Shown: positions 25,086 to 33,678, numbered from the stretch's first letter. The stretch: 64,000 nucleotides of DNA from Pseudodesulfovibrio sp. (GCF_028692895.1 NZ_JAQUWN010000006.1:1-64000), one strand, 5' to 3'. Notes: generated from the sequence alone by a model not told the origin. Translations and numbers: made by a program.

Positions 25086-26729
25086 ATGAGAGCGAAGCAA
25101 CACCTGGAAGAGGCATTGAGGGCCGCGCTGGCCGACAAGGGCTGGGCCTGGCCGGAAAAGGCCGTCATCGAGCCGCCCAAGGACAAGCGGTTCGGCGACA
25201 TGTCCGCCAACGTGGCCATGCTGCTGGCCAAGGAGGCGAAGAAAGCCCCGCGCGCCATCGCCGAGGACCTCGCCGCAGCGCTTTCCGCCGACGCGCTTTT
25301 CGAGAAGATCGACATCGCCGGTCCGGGTTTCCTGAATTTCACCTTCGCGCCCTCGTTCTGGCGCAAGACCGTGGGCGTCATCCGCGAGGCGGGCGAGGCC
25401 TACGGCGACTCCACCCTGGGCAACGGCACCCGGGTGCAGGTGGAGTACGTCTCCGCCAACCCCACCGGCCCGCTGCACATCGGCCACGGCCGGGGCGCGG
25501 CCCTGGGCGACTCCCTGGTCCGCATCATGGAGAAGGCCGGGTACGACGTCGAGGCCGAGTACTACATCAACGACGCCGGGCGCCAGATGAACATCCTGGG
25601 CAACTCCATCCTCTACCGCGCCCGCGAGCTGGGCGGCAAGAACCCGGCCGAGCCCGAGGACTACTACCGCGGCGAGTACATCATCGACATCGCCCGCGCC
25701 TGCATGGCCCTGAACCCCGGCCTGCTCGACCTGCCCGAGGCCGAGGCCATGGAGGTCTGCAAGGTGTACGGCATGAACGACATCCTCCAGGGCATCAAGG
25801 ACGACCTGGCCGCCTTCGGCGTGCGCCACGACGTCTGGTTCTCGGAGAAGTCCCTGGTGGCGGACGGCAAGGTCGAGGAGACCTTCGCCGACCTCACGGC
25901 GTCGGGCATGGGCTACGAGGCGGACGGCGCGTTCTGGTTCCGCTCCACCCAGCTCGGCGACGACAAGGACCGCGTCCTGCGCAAGAGCAACGGCGACACC
26001 ACCTATTTCGCCTCGGACATCGCCTACCACGACAACAAGTTCAAACGCGGCTTTGACCTGGTGGTGGACATCTGGGGCGCGGACCATCACGGCTACGTGC
26101 CGCGCATGATGGCCGCCTGCGAGGCCCTGGGCAAAAAGGGCGGCCTGGCCGTCATCCTGGTCAACCTGGTCAACCTGCTCAAGAACGGCGAGCCCATCGC
26201 CATGTCCACCCGCGCGGGCCAGTTCGAGACCCTCAAGGACGTGGTGGACGAGGTCGGGTCCGACGCCTCCCGCTTCATGTTCCTGTCCCGCAAGTCCGAC
26301 TCCAAGCTCGACTTCGACCTGGAGCTGGTCAAGCAGCAGTCCATGGACAACCCGGTCTACTATGTGCAGTACGCCTACGCCCGCATCCGCTCGCTCCAGA
26401 AAAAGGCCGAGGAGGCCGGAACCCGCGCGGCCGAGGACACGCCCGCCGCGCTGGCCCCCCTCGACACCGAACACGACATGGAGCTGCTCCGGCTGCTCGA
26501 CCAGTACCCGGACTACGTGGAGAGCGCCGCGCGCACCCAGTCGCCGCACCTCATCAGCATGTATCTCCAGGAGCTTGCCTCGACGCTGCACAGATACTAT
26601 ACCAATTGCCATGTCCTTTCGGCCGGCGAGGACGTGGCCGCCGCCCGTCTCGCCCTGCTCGGCTGCGTGGCCGACGTGCTCAAAAACGGCCTGGGGCTGC
26701 TCGGCGTGAGCGCCCCGGACTCCATGTAG
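25086..26729 (+). CDS. argS: Arginyl-tRNA synthetase
   Basis: A class I aminoacyl-tRNA synthetase that charges tRNA-Arg. The 547-residue protein starts [19 protein letters not shown], the additional N-terminal domain of ArgRS. The HIGH motif is in [15 protein letters not shown], followed by [10 protein letters not shown] and the catalytic-domain segment [17 protein letters not shown]. The KMSKS position reads [12 protein letters not shown], as usual for this enzyme, and the anticodon-binding helices end the protein. AAGGAG lies 11 bases upstream of the ATG. A SPOR-domain gene follows after 8 bases and is probably co-transcribed. Confidence 0.97.
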   Translation: MRAKQHLEEALRAALADKGWAWPEKAVIEPPKDKRFGDMSANVAMLLAKEAKKAPRAIAEDLAAALSADALFEKIDIAGPGFLNFTFAPSFWRKTVGVIREAGEAYGDSTLGNGTRVQVEYVSANPTGPLHIGHGRGAALGDSLVRIMEKAGYDVEAEYYINDAGRQMNILGNSILYRARELGGKNPAEPEDYYRGEYIIDIARACMALNPGLLDLPEAEAMEVCKVYGMNDILQGIKDDLAAFGVRHDVWFSEKSLVADGKVEETFADLTASGMGYEADGAFWFRSTQLGDDKDRVLRKSNGDTTYFASDIAYHDNKFKRGFDLVVDIWGADHHGYVPRMMAACEALGKKGGLAVILVNLVNLLKNGEPIAMSTRAGQFETLKDVVDEVGSDASRFMFLSRKSDSKLDFDLELVKQQSMDNPVYYVQYAYARIRSLQKKAEEAGTRAAEDTPAALAPLDTEHDMELLRLLDQYPDYVESAARTQSPHLISMYLQELASTLHRYYTNCHVLSAGEDVAAARLALLGCVADVLKNGLGLLGVSAPDSM

Positions 26730-26737
26730 GGAAAACC

Positions 26738-27433
26738 ATGGCCGAGGAAAGCGCCTCCAAGATCAAGGTCAAGAAGCCTCCCATCAAGGCCAAGACCTTC
26801 ACCTTCACCCTGTCCCTGCCCGCCATGATAAGCGCGGTGGGGTCCGGCATCCTGGCGCTGTCCTTCTTCTTCGTCATGGGCATCCTCATCGGCCGGGGCT
26901 ACCGGCCCGAGTCCGACGTGCCGCGCCTGGGCGAGCTCATGCCCACCAAGGAGCACGGCCAGCTCACCGAGGAACCGGCCAAGCCCGAGATCCTCAAGGC
27001 CGAGGAGCTGGGCTATCCCGACCGGCTCAAGGCCCAGCCCGACCGCGCCGCTCCCGCCGCGCCCGCGCCCAAGCCCGCGCCCAAGCCTGAACCCAAGCCC
27101 GCGCCCAAGCCCGCCCCGGCCGCCGAGGCGAACGCGGCCGAGAAACCGGCCGCGTTCCAGCCCGAGGCCGCCAAGCCGGGCGAGCCGGTCTTCGACTACG
27201 TCTACCAGGTGGCGTCGTTCCGCAAGGCGGAGATGGCCGACGCCCTGTCCGCCAGGCTGGTGGGAGCGGGGCTGCGCACCGGCATCGCCTCGGGCGACGT
27301 CGGCGGCTCGACCTGGTACCGCGTCCAGGTCCTGCACCACGGCACCCCGGCGTCCACCGGCCCCATGAAGGACGTCCTGGCCCGGTTCGGCATCAGCAAG
27401 CCGCTGCTCAAGAAGAAGACCCCCGCCCAATAG
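26738..27433 (+). CDS. SPOR-domain membrane protein
   Basis: A 231-residue bitopic protein. A basic cytoplasmic tail (KIKVKKPPIKAK) is followed by a membrane helix at about residues 28-50 (MISAVGSGILALSFFFVMGI). Next comes a Pro/Ala/Lys-rich periplasmic linker that contains near-perfect repeats of PKPAPKPE type, encoded around 27060-27120. The C-terminal SPOR domain (about residues 150-220) begins FDYVYQVASFRKAEMADAL and includes TWYRVQVLHHG. SPOR domains bind denuded glycan strands at the division septum, so it is probably a division or wall protein. It starts 8 bases after argS, behind AGGGAAA. Confidence 0.9.
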   Translation: MAEESASKIKVKKPPIKAKTFTFTLSLPAMISAVGSGILALSFFFVMGILIGRGYRPESDVPRLGELMPTKEHGQLTEEPAKPEILKAEELGYPDRLKAQPDRAAPAAPAPKPAPKPEPKPAPKPAPAAEANAAEKPAAFQPEAAKPGEPVFDYVYQVASFRKAEMADALSARLVGAGLRTGIASGDVGGSTWYRVQVLHHGTPASTGPMKDVLARFGISKPLLKKKTPAQ

Positions 27434-27553
27434 GCCCGCCTTTTCCCGAAATCTTCGCTTCCCGAGTGTCGACATGACATGCCGGGCGGCGTAGCCTTGC
27501 TCCATCGGTCGATTGGCGCACCATGCCGACCACACCTCATACAAGGAGACATC

Positions 27554-28630
27554 ATGCCCTTTTGCATCATCATGCTTATTCTGGCCGTCCTGTTCGTGTC
27601 CGTTCCGGCAACCGCTTGTTCCGACTTCGTGGTCAAGGCCAAGGACGGCACCGTGCTCGATGCCCGCTCCATGGACTTCGCCATTGAGGATCAGGCCGAG
27701 GTCGTCGTCTATCCCCGAGGAAAAGAGTGGGCCTCCGAGGCCCCCGGCAAGGCCAAGGGGTTGAGCTGGAAACAGCGCTACGGCTTTGTCGGTTTCTCGG
27801 CTCTTGGCCTGGAGGTCTCCTCCGACGGCATGAATGAAAAGGGGCTCTCGGCCAAGTTCCTGTGGCTGCCCTCCGTGGGTTTCCAGGCCGTGCCCAAGGG
27901 CCGGGAATCCAAGGCCCTGGCCGCCTCGCTGGTGCCCGACTGGATTCTCGGCAACTTCTCCACCGTGGCGGAGGTCAAGCGCGCCCTGCAAGACGTGCTG
28001 GTCTGGGGCGACTCCCTGCCCGGCCTGGGCGGAACCCTGACCATCCACGTGGCGGTGCACGACGCCAAGGGCGACAGCATGGTGGCCGAATGGGTCGACG
28101 GCAAGCTGAACGTCTACGACAACCCGCTGGGCATCATGACCAACGAGCCGCCGCTGCCCATGCAGCGGGCCAACCTGCGCAACTACGTGAACCTTTCCCC
28201 GTGGGTGCGGGAGGACCTCCAGCTCGACGGCCAGTCCGTGCACGGCACGGGCAACGGCTCGGGCATGCTCGGCCTGCCGGGCGACTGCACGCCGCCGTCG
28301 CGCTTCGTGCGGGTCGCGGTGCTGCGCCAGTTCGCCTACCAGCCGGAGACGGCGGACGAGGCCATTGTCCTGGCCCGCCGCCTGCTGGAGCAGGTCTACG
28401 TGCCGCGGGGCGTGAGCCGCGACAAGGCGCCCCAGGGCGAGATGGCCGACTACACGCAGTGGAGCAACATCTACGACCTGACCCGCCGCGTGCTGTATTT
28501 TGCGGACTACCAGGACCAGACCCTGCGGGTCATCGACCTCAACAAGCTCGACTTCACCCGGTCCGACTACGCCCCGGTTCCGGTCAGGGCCGCCACCGGC
28601 AACGCGTTCAAGGACGTGACGCCGCGCTAG
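27554..28630 (+). CDS. Exported linear amide C-N hydrolase (choloylglycine hydrolase family)
   Basis: A 358-residue Ntn-hydrolase of the bile salt hydrolase/penicillin V acylase family. The N-terminus MPFCIIMLILAVLFVSVPA is a signal peptide ending at A-T-A. The next residue, Cys22 (CSDFVVKAKDGTVLDARSMD), is the family's catalytic nucleophile, so export itself would expose the N-terminal Cys. Other signs are RSMDF (the conserved Arg and Asp), GMNEKGLSA, the Asn region VYDNPLGIMTNEP and the Arg near LTRRVLYFADYQD. The likely place of action is the periplasm or outside; substrates could be N-acyl compounds. AAGGAG lies 6 bases before the ATG, and a strong terminator follows. Confidence 0.92.
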   Translation: MPFCIIMLILAVLFVSVPATACSDFVVKAKDGTVLDARSMDFAIEDQAEVVVYPRGKEWASEAPGKAKGLSWKQRYGFVGFSALGLEVSSDGMNEKGLSAKFLWLPSVGFQAVPKGRESKALAASLVPDWILGNFSTVAEVKRALQDVLVWGDSLPGLGGTLTIHVAVHDAKGDSMVAEWVDGKLNVYDNPLGIMTNEPPLPMQRANLRNYVNLSPWVREDLQLDGQSVHGTGNGSGMLGLPGDCTPPSRFVRVAVLRQFAYQPETADEAIVLARRLLEQVYVPRGVSRDKAPQGEMADYTQWSNIYDLTRRVLYFADYQDQTLRVIDLNKLDFTRSDYAPVPVRAATGNAFKDVTPR

Positions 28631-28656
28631 GCGTTGTTTACTACGGCGTAATTGGG

Positions 28657-28691
28657 GAGGCCCGGACCGGAATGGTCCGGGCCTCTTTTGT
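28657..28691 (+). terminator. Rho-independent terminator of the Ntn-hydrolase gene
   Basis: GAGGCCCGGACC (28657-28668) pairs with GGTCCGGGCCTC (28674-28685) around GGAAT, then TTTTGTC. Confidence 0.92.
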
Positions 28692-29100
28692 CGTGAACGC
28701 AGGTGGTGCTTTCAAACTGAACACGCCAGGTTGCCAGGGATTCCCAAAATGCGCGTTGCCCTCACACTCAATCTTCACAACGGGAGGACGCCGCCACATG
28801 GGAAAGACGGCTTGACCGAGGAAAAAGGGAAATCCCAGAGCGGTTGGTCATGCGACATCCCGGCATAAGGGATACGGCAGGCGCCCTCGGCTATGGCTCC
28901 TCCGCCGTCTGCCGGAAAATCCATCGGAGTTCAAAAACTGATCGGCGGGCGATTGTTTGCAGCAGCCATGCCGCCCGGCGGAACGCCGGCATGTGGAGGG
29001 GGGGCGCTGAAAACGTGATGATATTACAGCTTGTTGTAGCGCGGACAAGTCGCGAAGGCATTGGCCGTCGGCCTGGTTGCCCCGGAGGCTTTCCCGAACG
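28692..29100. other. Gene-free stretch of lower GC content
   Basis: About 410 bases between the terminator and the dtd stop. The base composition is visibly less GC-biased than in the flanking genes. Open frames here lack ribosome binding sites and run antisense into dtd. I see no hairpin with a T-run for dtd, no repeat and no recognisable gene remnant. It may be decayed sequence. Confidence 0.4.
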
Positions 29101-29565
29101 CTACATCTGCTCGGAGTCCAGCAGAATGGTGACGGGGCCCCAGTTGGTGAGGTCGAGGTGCATTTCCGCGCCGAAGGTGCCGGTGGCGACGTGCGCCGGG
29201 GCCCGGGATTTTGCGTCGGCGACGAAGCGGTTGAAGAGTTGGAGCGCGGTATCGGGCGGGCAGGCTGTGGAGAAGGAGGGGCGGCGGCCTTTTTTGCACT
29301 CGGCGTAGAGGGTGAACTGGGAGACGAGAAGGAGGTCGCCGCGCATGTCGAGGAGGGAGCGGTTGAAGCTGGACTGGTCGTCCGGGAAGATGCGCAGGTT
29401 GAGGAGTTTGTCAAGCATCTTCGGCCAGGCCGGGGAGTCGGGCAGGGCGGGGGTGTCGGTCTGGCCGAAACCGACGAGGGCGAGGATGCCGGTGTCGATT
29501 TGGCCAACGGTCCGGTCGTCCACGGCGACGCTGGCTCGGGTGACGCGCTGGAGGAGGATTCGCAT
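29101..29565 (-). CDS. dtd: D-aminoacyl-tRNA deacylase
   Basis: Dtd removes D-amino acids wrongly attached to tRNA. The 154-residue protein starts MRILLQRVTRASVAVDDRTV. It contains the DTD motifs LLLVSQFTLYAECKKGRRPS (the SQxTL active-site element) and ATGTFGAEMHLDLTNWGPVT (the cis-Gly-Pro element near NxGPxT). The start at 29565 lies 8 bases after the stop of the small membrane protein gene, and dtd is the last gene of a four-gene minus-strand operon. The ribosome binding site is weak, so translation may depend on coupling with the upstream gene. Confidence 0.95.
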   Translation of the reverse strand: MRILLQRVTRASVAVDDRTVGQIDTGILALVGFGQTDTPALPDSPAWPKMLDKLLNLRIFPDDQSSFNRSLLDMRGDLLLVSQFTLYAECKKGRRPSFSTACPPDTALQLFNRFVADAKSRAPAHVATGTFGAEMHLDLTNWGPVTILLDSEQM

Positions 29566-29573
29566 GGGTGCGG

Positions 29574-29813
29574 TCAGGCCCCGGAGGTGGTGGAGGTTGC
29601 CGGCCGGGTGTCGGGCGCGGCGGGCGGGGCGTCGTGCCGACAGCCCCGGCCCAGGGCGGCGATGAGGAAGAAGGCGACGAAGACGATGAAGGCGACGCCG
29701 CTGAGGACGCGCCGGGGGTTGGAGCGCGCGTCCTTGGGGATGAGCATGCCGGTCATGATCTTGCCGTAGGACGGCTCGTTGGGGTCGCGCGGGACCTGTC
29801 TGCGCCGGGCCAT
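29574..29813 (-). CDS. Small membrane protein in the queD-dtd operon
   Basis: A 79-residue protein with one strong membrane helix, VLSGVAFIVFVAFFLIAAL, at about residues 36-55. The N-terminal part is basic and contains DPNEPSYGKIMTGMLIPKDA; the C-terminal part is short and rich in Ala, Pro and Thr. Its ATG overlaps the queD stop by one base (TGATG), so it is translated after queD. A GGGAAG element lies upstream. I do not recognise it. The tight packing between queD and dtd argues that it is a real gene. Confidence 0.8.
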   Translation of the reverse strand: MARRRQVPRDPNEPSYGKIMTGMLIPKDARSNPRRVLSGVAFIVFVAFFLIAALGRGCRHDAPPAAPDTRPATSTTSGA

Positions 29814-30193
29814 CAGTCTTCCCAGTAGGTGGCCTTGGAGGAGGACTTTTCGGAGACCGAGACCTCGACGAGGCGGACGTTTCCCGGGAGTCTGCCCTTG
29901 AGCTGGCGGTAGATGTACATGGCCAGGTTTTCGGAGGACGGGTTGATCTCGGCGAAGCAGTCCACCTCGTTGAGGTGGTGGTGGTCGAGCTTGTCGAGGA
30001 CCTCGCCGGTGAGGCGCTTGAGCACCTTGAAGTCCATGAGATACTGGACTTTTTCTTCAAGTTCCGAGCCTTCGACCACGACCTCGACGCCGAAGTTGTG
30101 GCCGTGCATCTGCTCGCATTTGCCGCCGTAGTTGCGCAGTTGGTGCGAGGCGGAGAAATCCTGGGTGACGGTCAGCCGCCATTTGCCGGACAT
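29813..30193 (-). CDS. queD: 6-carboxytetrahydropterin synthase QueD
   Basis: QueD makes 6-carboxy-5,6,7,8-tetrahydropterin from dihydroneopterin triphosphate, an early step of queuosine synthesis. The 126-residue protein has the zinc-binding histidines in FSASHQLRNY and MHGHNFGVEV, and the catalytic Cys in GGKCEQMHGH. Further motifs are VQYLMDFKVLK, LDHHHLNEV and INPSSENLAMYIYRQL, where the final Glu supports catalysis. AAGGAG stands 8 bases before the ATG. The start is 2 bases after the stop of the MazG-like gene. Because no other queuosine gene is adjacent, a PTPS-like pterin role remains a minor alternative. Confidence 0.93.
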   Translation of the reverse strand: MSGKWRLTVTQDFSASHQLRNYGGKCEQMHGHNFGVEVVVEGSELEEKVQYLMDFKVLKRLTGEVLDKLDHHHLNEVDCFAEINPSSENLAMYIYRQLKGRLPGNVRLVEVSVSEKSSSKATYWED

Positions 30194-30195
30194 GG

Positions 30196-30552
30196 TTATC
30201 GCTCCTTGTATTCGTGCGGGCGCAGGGGTTCGTCCTGGAAGGCCTCTTTGGGGTACTTCCCGTCGTTCTTGTCGCATTTTGCGTGGGCGGCCGCAACCAG
30301 GTCGATGCCCAGTTCGTCGGCCAGGCGGACGAGGTAGATGAGCACGTCGGCCATTTCCTCGCCCATGGCCTGGCGGTGCGCGGCGTCCGGGGAGCGGCTT
30401 TCGTCGGGCGTGAGCCACATGAAGAGCTCGTTGAGCTCGCCCACCTCGGCGGTGAGGGCCATGACCAGGTTCTTGGGGGTCTGGTGTTTCTGCCAGTGCC
30501 GTTCCTCGACGAAGCGGCGGTGGCGGTCGTTCAGGTCGTTGAGGGAATCCAT
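30196..30552 (-). CDS. MazG-like nucleotide pyrophosphohydrolase
   Basis: A 118-residue all-helical NTP pyrophosphohydrolase of the MazG/RS21-C6 (dCTPase-like) type, probably cleaning up noncanonical dNTPs. The signature is ALTAEVGELNELFMWL (ExxE) with the second acidic pair in MGEEMADVLIYLVRLAD (ExxD). The C-terminus holds KCDKNDGKYPKEAF, common in this subfamily. GAGG stands 6 bases before the ATG. It heads, or is second in, the operon with queD, the small membrane protein and dtd. A possible 39-residue frame lies directly upstream. Confidence 0.9.
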   Translation of the reverse strand: MDSLNDLNDRHRRFVEERHWQKHQTPKNLVMALTAEVGELNELFMWLTPDESRSPDAAHRQAMGEEMADVLIYLVRLADELGIDLVAAAHAKCDKNDGKYPKEAFQDEPLRPHEYKER

Positions 30553-30554
30553 GG

Positions 30555-30674
30555 CTATCCTCGGGATGCGGGTTGCGGGACGGCGGCCGGCCGGGCGTAT
30601 TCCTCCTCGTCTCCGGCCACGAGACGGCCGCGGGCCTTGCGCACGCCGGTGCCGGTGCTGACGTATCCTTGCAT
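30555..30674 (-). CDS. Possible small gene, 39 residues
   Basis: An ATG at 30674 opens a frame that ends 2 bases before the MazG-like start. The peptide begins MQGYVSTGTGVRKARGRLVA and ends PAAVPQPASRG. The tight junction and the presence of the next gene's binding site inside its end fit an operon leader gene. However, no ribosome binding site precedes the ATG and I recognise nothing in it, so it may be chance. Confidence 0.25.
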   Translation of the reverse strand: MQGYVSTGTGVRKARGRLVAGDEEEYARPAAVPQPASRG

Positions 30675-30820
30675 GGCGTGAAGCGGGCGGGGCCGCCCGG
30701 GACCGGAACCCTACAGCGGGCCGGGGCGGAATGCAAATGGCGGGAAGGGGCCGGGTCGTCTAGTCCGGACCGGAGCTGTCCTCGTTGTCCCCCCGCCGCG
30801 TCAAAGCCTCCGGGAGCTGC

Positions 30821-31609
30821 CTACGCGCCGCCGGGGCCGCCGAGAATGCCGAGGATGCGGTCGGCCAGTTGGTCGAGCTGATCGGACTCGGGCAGGCCGA
30901 GGACCGAGGCGTCGGTCATCTGGCGCTCCATGAGTCCCGGCAGGGGCGGTATGGAGACGGCTCGGCCGGGCAGCCCTGCCAGGGCCGGTGGCTGGCCGCC
31001 CGCGTGCCGGTTCAGGACCAGGAGCTGGTTGTCGAGCCCGAGGTCGCGGGCCATGCGGCCGATCTCGGCCCCGGTCTGGAGGCTGCGCATACTCGGCTCG
31101 GAGACCACGACGAGGCCGTCCACGTGGGCCACTGTGCCCCGGCCCAGGTGCTCGACTCCGGCCTCCAGGTCCACCAGGACCCAGGCGTCGCGGTCCATGA
31201 CCACATGGGCGAGCAGGGCCTTGAGCAGCGCGTTGGCGTCGCAGGCGCAGCCGCCGCCCGCGTTGGTCACCGCGCCCATGACCAGCAGCCGCTTGCGGCC
31301 GGGGGCGACGCCGGGATCGGGCCGCCCGGCCAGGGGCGCGTCCACGGCCAGGGATTCCGGCAGGTCGTCCACCTCCGGATTCAGGTTCAGGAACCCGCCC
31401 TCGTGGATGCGCTCGCGGATCAGGTCGCCGCGCCGGATGAGCGGCTCGGGCAGATCCGCCGGGTCGAGGCCCGAGGCCTGGCCCAGGGAGAGCGCGGTGT
31501 CCGCGTCCACCATCCAGACGTCCCGCCCCTGCCGGGCCAGCCGGTCGGCCAGCCAGGAGGTCAGCGAAGTCTTGCCCACCCCGCCCTTGCCCGCCAGTGC
31601 GATCTTCAT
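30821..31609 (-). CDS. cooC: CODH nickel-insertion ATPase CooC
   Basis: CooC is a MinD-type ATPase that loads nickel into the C-cluster of carbon monoxide dehydrogenase. The 262-residue protein begins MKIALAGKGGVGKTSLTSWL, the deviant Walker A motif. It has the metal-binding Cys-x-Cys pair Cys121/Cys123 in GGGCACDANALL, used at the dimer interface in CooC1, and the switch region VLVDLEAGVEHLGRGT. GGAGGTGGAG lies before the ATG. It follows cooS by 69 bases on the same strand, as in other CODH operons. It is the last clear gene of the cluster. Confidence 0.95.
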   Translation of the reverse strand: MKIALAGKGGVGKTSLTSWLADRLARQGRDVWMVDADTALSLGQASGLDPADLPEPLIRRGDLIRERIHEGGFLNLNPEVDDLPESLAVDAPLAGRPDPGVAPGRKRLLVMGAVTNAGGGCACDANALLKALLAHVVMDRDAWVLVDLEAGVEHLGRGTVAHVDGLVVVSEPSMRSLQTGAEIGRMARDLGLDNQLLVLNRHAGGQPPALAGLPGRAVSIPPLPGLMERQMTDASVLGLPESDQLDQLADRILGILGGPGGA

Positions 31610-31678
31610 GTCTCCACCTCCGGTGGTTGGGAATTCCGGAGGGAGGCCCCTTGCGGGGCCTCCCCGGCTTCGGGTCGG

Positions 31679-33556
31679 CTATTCGCAGAGGCCGAGGGCC
31701 TTGCGCTTCGCCTTGATGCGCGCGTCGAACATCTCTGCCGTCTTCACCGGATCGGGTTCGATGAAGAACGTCGCGCCGACCAGGTCCTCCAGGCCGGAGA
31801 CGGCGAGGTTGGTCACCGTCTCGGACCCGAGGATGTTCGGCGGATGGCCGAGGTGTGTGTAGATGCCCGACGCCACGGCATAAAGACCGATGGCCGCCGC
31901 CTTTTCCGAGTACCATTCGGGCGAGGACGCCCCCACGGGCAGGTCGGAGATGTCCACGTTCAGCTCGTTGGCCAGGGCGGCGCAGAGCTGGAGGATGCGG
32001 GCGTTGTCCACGCAGGAGCCGTAGTGGAGAACGGGCGGGATGCCCAGCGCGCCGCAGACCTTTTTGAGGCCCGGTCCGGCGTGCTCGATGGCTTCGGGCA
32101 CCAGCAGGCCCGCCTTGCCCGCCGCCGTGGTCACGCAGCCGGTGACCAGGACGAGGATGTCGCGCTTGATGAGCTCCCTGGTCAGGCCAACGTTCAGGGA
32201 GTCCTGTTTGATCTTGGGGTTGTTGCAGCCCACGATGCCCACCGCGCCCCGGACGTCGCCCGCGGCGATGGCCTGGACCAGCGGGGTCAGGGAACCGCCC
32301 AGGGCCTCGATGACCGCCTCGTTGGAGAAGCCGGTCATGATCTCCACGGGTTCGCCGGGAATCTCCACCCGGCCGGGGTCGCGCTCGGCAAAGGCCTCCA
32401 CTGCCAGGGACACGATCTCGCGGGCCTGTTGCATGGCCGTTTTCGGATGGAAGCTGAAGTGGATGGCCCCGGTGAAGCGCGCCTTGTCGGCGGTGTCGAT
32501 GAACCGGGTGTGGTAGCAGCCCGCGATCTGGACCAGGCTGGGCATGATGCACTGGTAGTCCACCACCACGGCCTCCACCGCGCCGGTGAGGATGGCCAGC
32601 TCGGTCATCAGGTGGTTGCCCGCCATGGGGATGCCCTGGCGCATCAGCAGCTCGTTGCCCGTGCAGCACAGGCCGGCCACGTTGATGCCGGCGGCCCCCA
32701 GCTCCCTGGCGCGGGCCGTCAGGTCCGGCTCGCGCGCGGCGGCCAGGATCATCTCCGAGACCACGGGGTTGTGGCCGTGGACCAGGATGTTGACCTTCTC
32801 CTTCTTGATGACGGCGAGGTTGGCCGTGGACCGCTTGGGCGTGGGCGTGCCGAAGATGACGTCGGAGAGCTCGGTGCCGATCATGGAGCCGCCCCAGCCG
32901 TCGGCCAGCGCGGTCCGGGCCGCGTGCAGCATGGTGTTGGGCGCGTCGTTGTCGCAGCCCATGTGGGTGCGGTGCATCATCTCGGCGATCTCGCGGTCCA
33001 CGCCGCGCGGGGTCAGGCCGAGCCTCTCCCACTTTTCGCGCCGCACCTTGGGCACGCGGGCGAGAAAGGACACCGCCTTCTTGCGCGACCCGAAGTCCCC
33101 GAAGCAGCATTCCATCAGGTCTTCGGCCACCGCCATGGTCTCGCGCCCCTCGGTTTCGATGCCGACCTCGGCGGCCAGGCGGCGCAGCTTGGCCTCGTCG
33201 GTGATGCGGTAGTCGGAGGTCTCGCCCTCCACGATGGCCTCCAGGACCTCGATGAGGTCGCGGCCGTGGTCGGAATGTCCGGCCGCGCCGCCCGTCACGA
33301 AGCGGCCGAAGTTGCGGGCCACCACCACGTCGGCGTCCGCGCCGCAGACGCCGCGCGGGTTCTTCTCGCTGATGCGGCACGGGCCCATGGTGCAGTTGCG
33401 GCAGGTGGTGCCCAGTTCGCAGAATTTGCAGTGGGGCGTCTGTTTCGCGAGCCGTTCGTGCACGGTCTCGACGCCCTCGGCCCTGCCCTTGCGGATCATC
33501 GCCTTGGCGTCGTCCCAGATGGTCAGCTCGTCAATGGGTTTCGGTTCCTTCGCCAT
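31679..33556 (-). CDS. cooS: Anaerobic Ni-Fe carbon monoxide dehydrogenase catalytic subunit
   Basis: CooS oxidises CO to CO2 at a Ni-Fe-S C-cluster. The 625-residue length is typical. The N-terminus holds the cluster cysteines Cys43, Cys46, Cys52, Cys55, Cys60 and Cys71. The Cys43-x2-Cys46 spacing matches the Desulfovibrio vulgaris type, whose D-cluster is [2Fe-2S], rather than the Cys-x7-Cys type. Further on are HGHNPVVSEM, NVAGLCCTGNELLMRQG, VVDYQCIMPSL and VLHYGSCVDNARILQL with C-cluster ligands. GGAGG precedes the ATG. No CooF or CO-linked hydrogenase gene is adjacent, as in the D. vulgaris arrangement. A CooA-like box lies upstream. Confidence 0.97.
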   Translation of the reverse strand: MAKEPKPIDELTIWDDAKAMIRKGRAEGVETVHERLAKQTPHCKFCELGTTCRNCTMGPCRISEKNPRGVCGADADVVVARNFGRFVTGGAAGHSDHGRDLIEVLEAIVEGETSDYRITDEAKLRRLAAEVGIETEGRETMAVAEDLMECCFGDFGSRKKAVSFLARVPKVRREKWERLGLTPRGVDREIAEMMHRTHMGCDNDAPNTMLHAARTALADGWGGSMIGTELSDVIFGTPTPKRSTANLAVIKKEKVNILVHGHNPVVSEMILAAAREPDLTARARELGAAGINVAGLCCTGNELLMRQGIPMAGNHLMTELAILTGAVEAVVVDYQCIMPSLVQIAGCYHTRFIDTADKARFTGAIHFSFHPKTAMQQAREIVSLAVEAFAERDPGRVEIPGEPVEIMTGFSNEAVIEALGGSLTPLVQAIAAGDVRGAVGIVGCNNPKIKQDSLNVGLTRELIKRDILVLVTGCVTTAAGKAGLLVPEAIEHAGPGLKKVCGALGIPPVLHYGSCVDNARILQLCAALANELNVDISDLPVGASSPEWYSEKAAAIGLYAVASGIYTHLGHPPNILGSETVTNLAVSGLEDLVGATFFIEPDPVKTAEMFDARIKAKRKALGLCE

Positions 33557-33610
33557 AGTGCCTCCAAAGGATGGTTGTCCCGGGGATTGGACCGCGCCAG
33601 CCCGGTGGGT

Positions 33611-33629
33611 GAAGAGAAAGGCTCTCTTC
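33611..33629. repeat. Inverted repeat in the cooS leader
   Basis: GAAGAGA (33611-33617) and TCTCTTC (33623-33629) form a perfect stem around AAGGC. A related but weaker arrangement, GAGAAAGGGTCTC, lies at 34529-34541 upstream of the cooA-like gene, at the same distance (48-49 bases) from the CooA-type box. Confidence 0.6.
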
Positions 33630-33662
33630 CCGCCAGATGTACGCGGACGAGGAGGCTGCGTA

Positions 33663-33678
33663 TGTCAGATGGCCGACA
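33663..33678 (-). promoter_or_regulatory. CooA-type operator upstream of cooS
   Basis: TGTCA-N6-CGACA, one mismatch from the R. rubrum CooA consensus TGTCG-N6-CGACA. It is centred 114 bases before the cooS ATG. A -10-like TACATC at 33636-33641 would place the start about 41 bases after the box centre, the usual position for activation by CooA. Confidence 0.7.

Noticed and set aside
28850-29308. Small gene on the plus strand before dtd
   Set aside because: It has no ribosome binding site and half of it is antisense to dtd.
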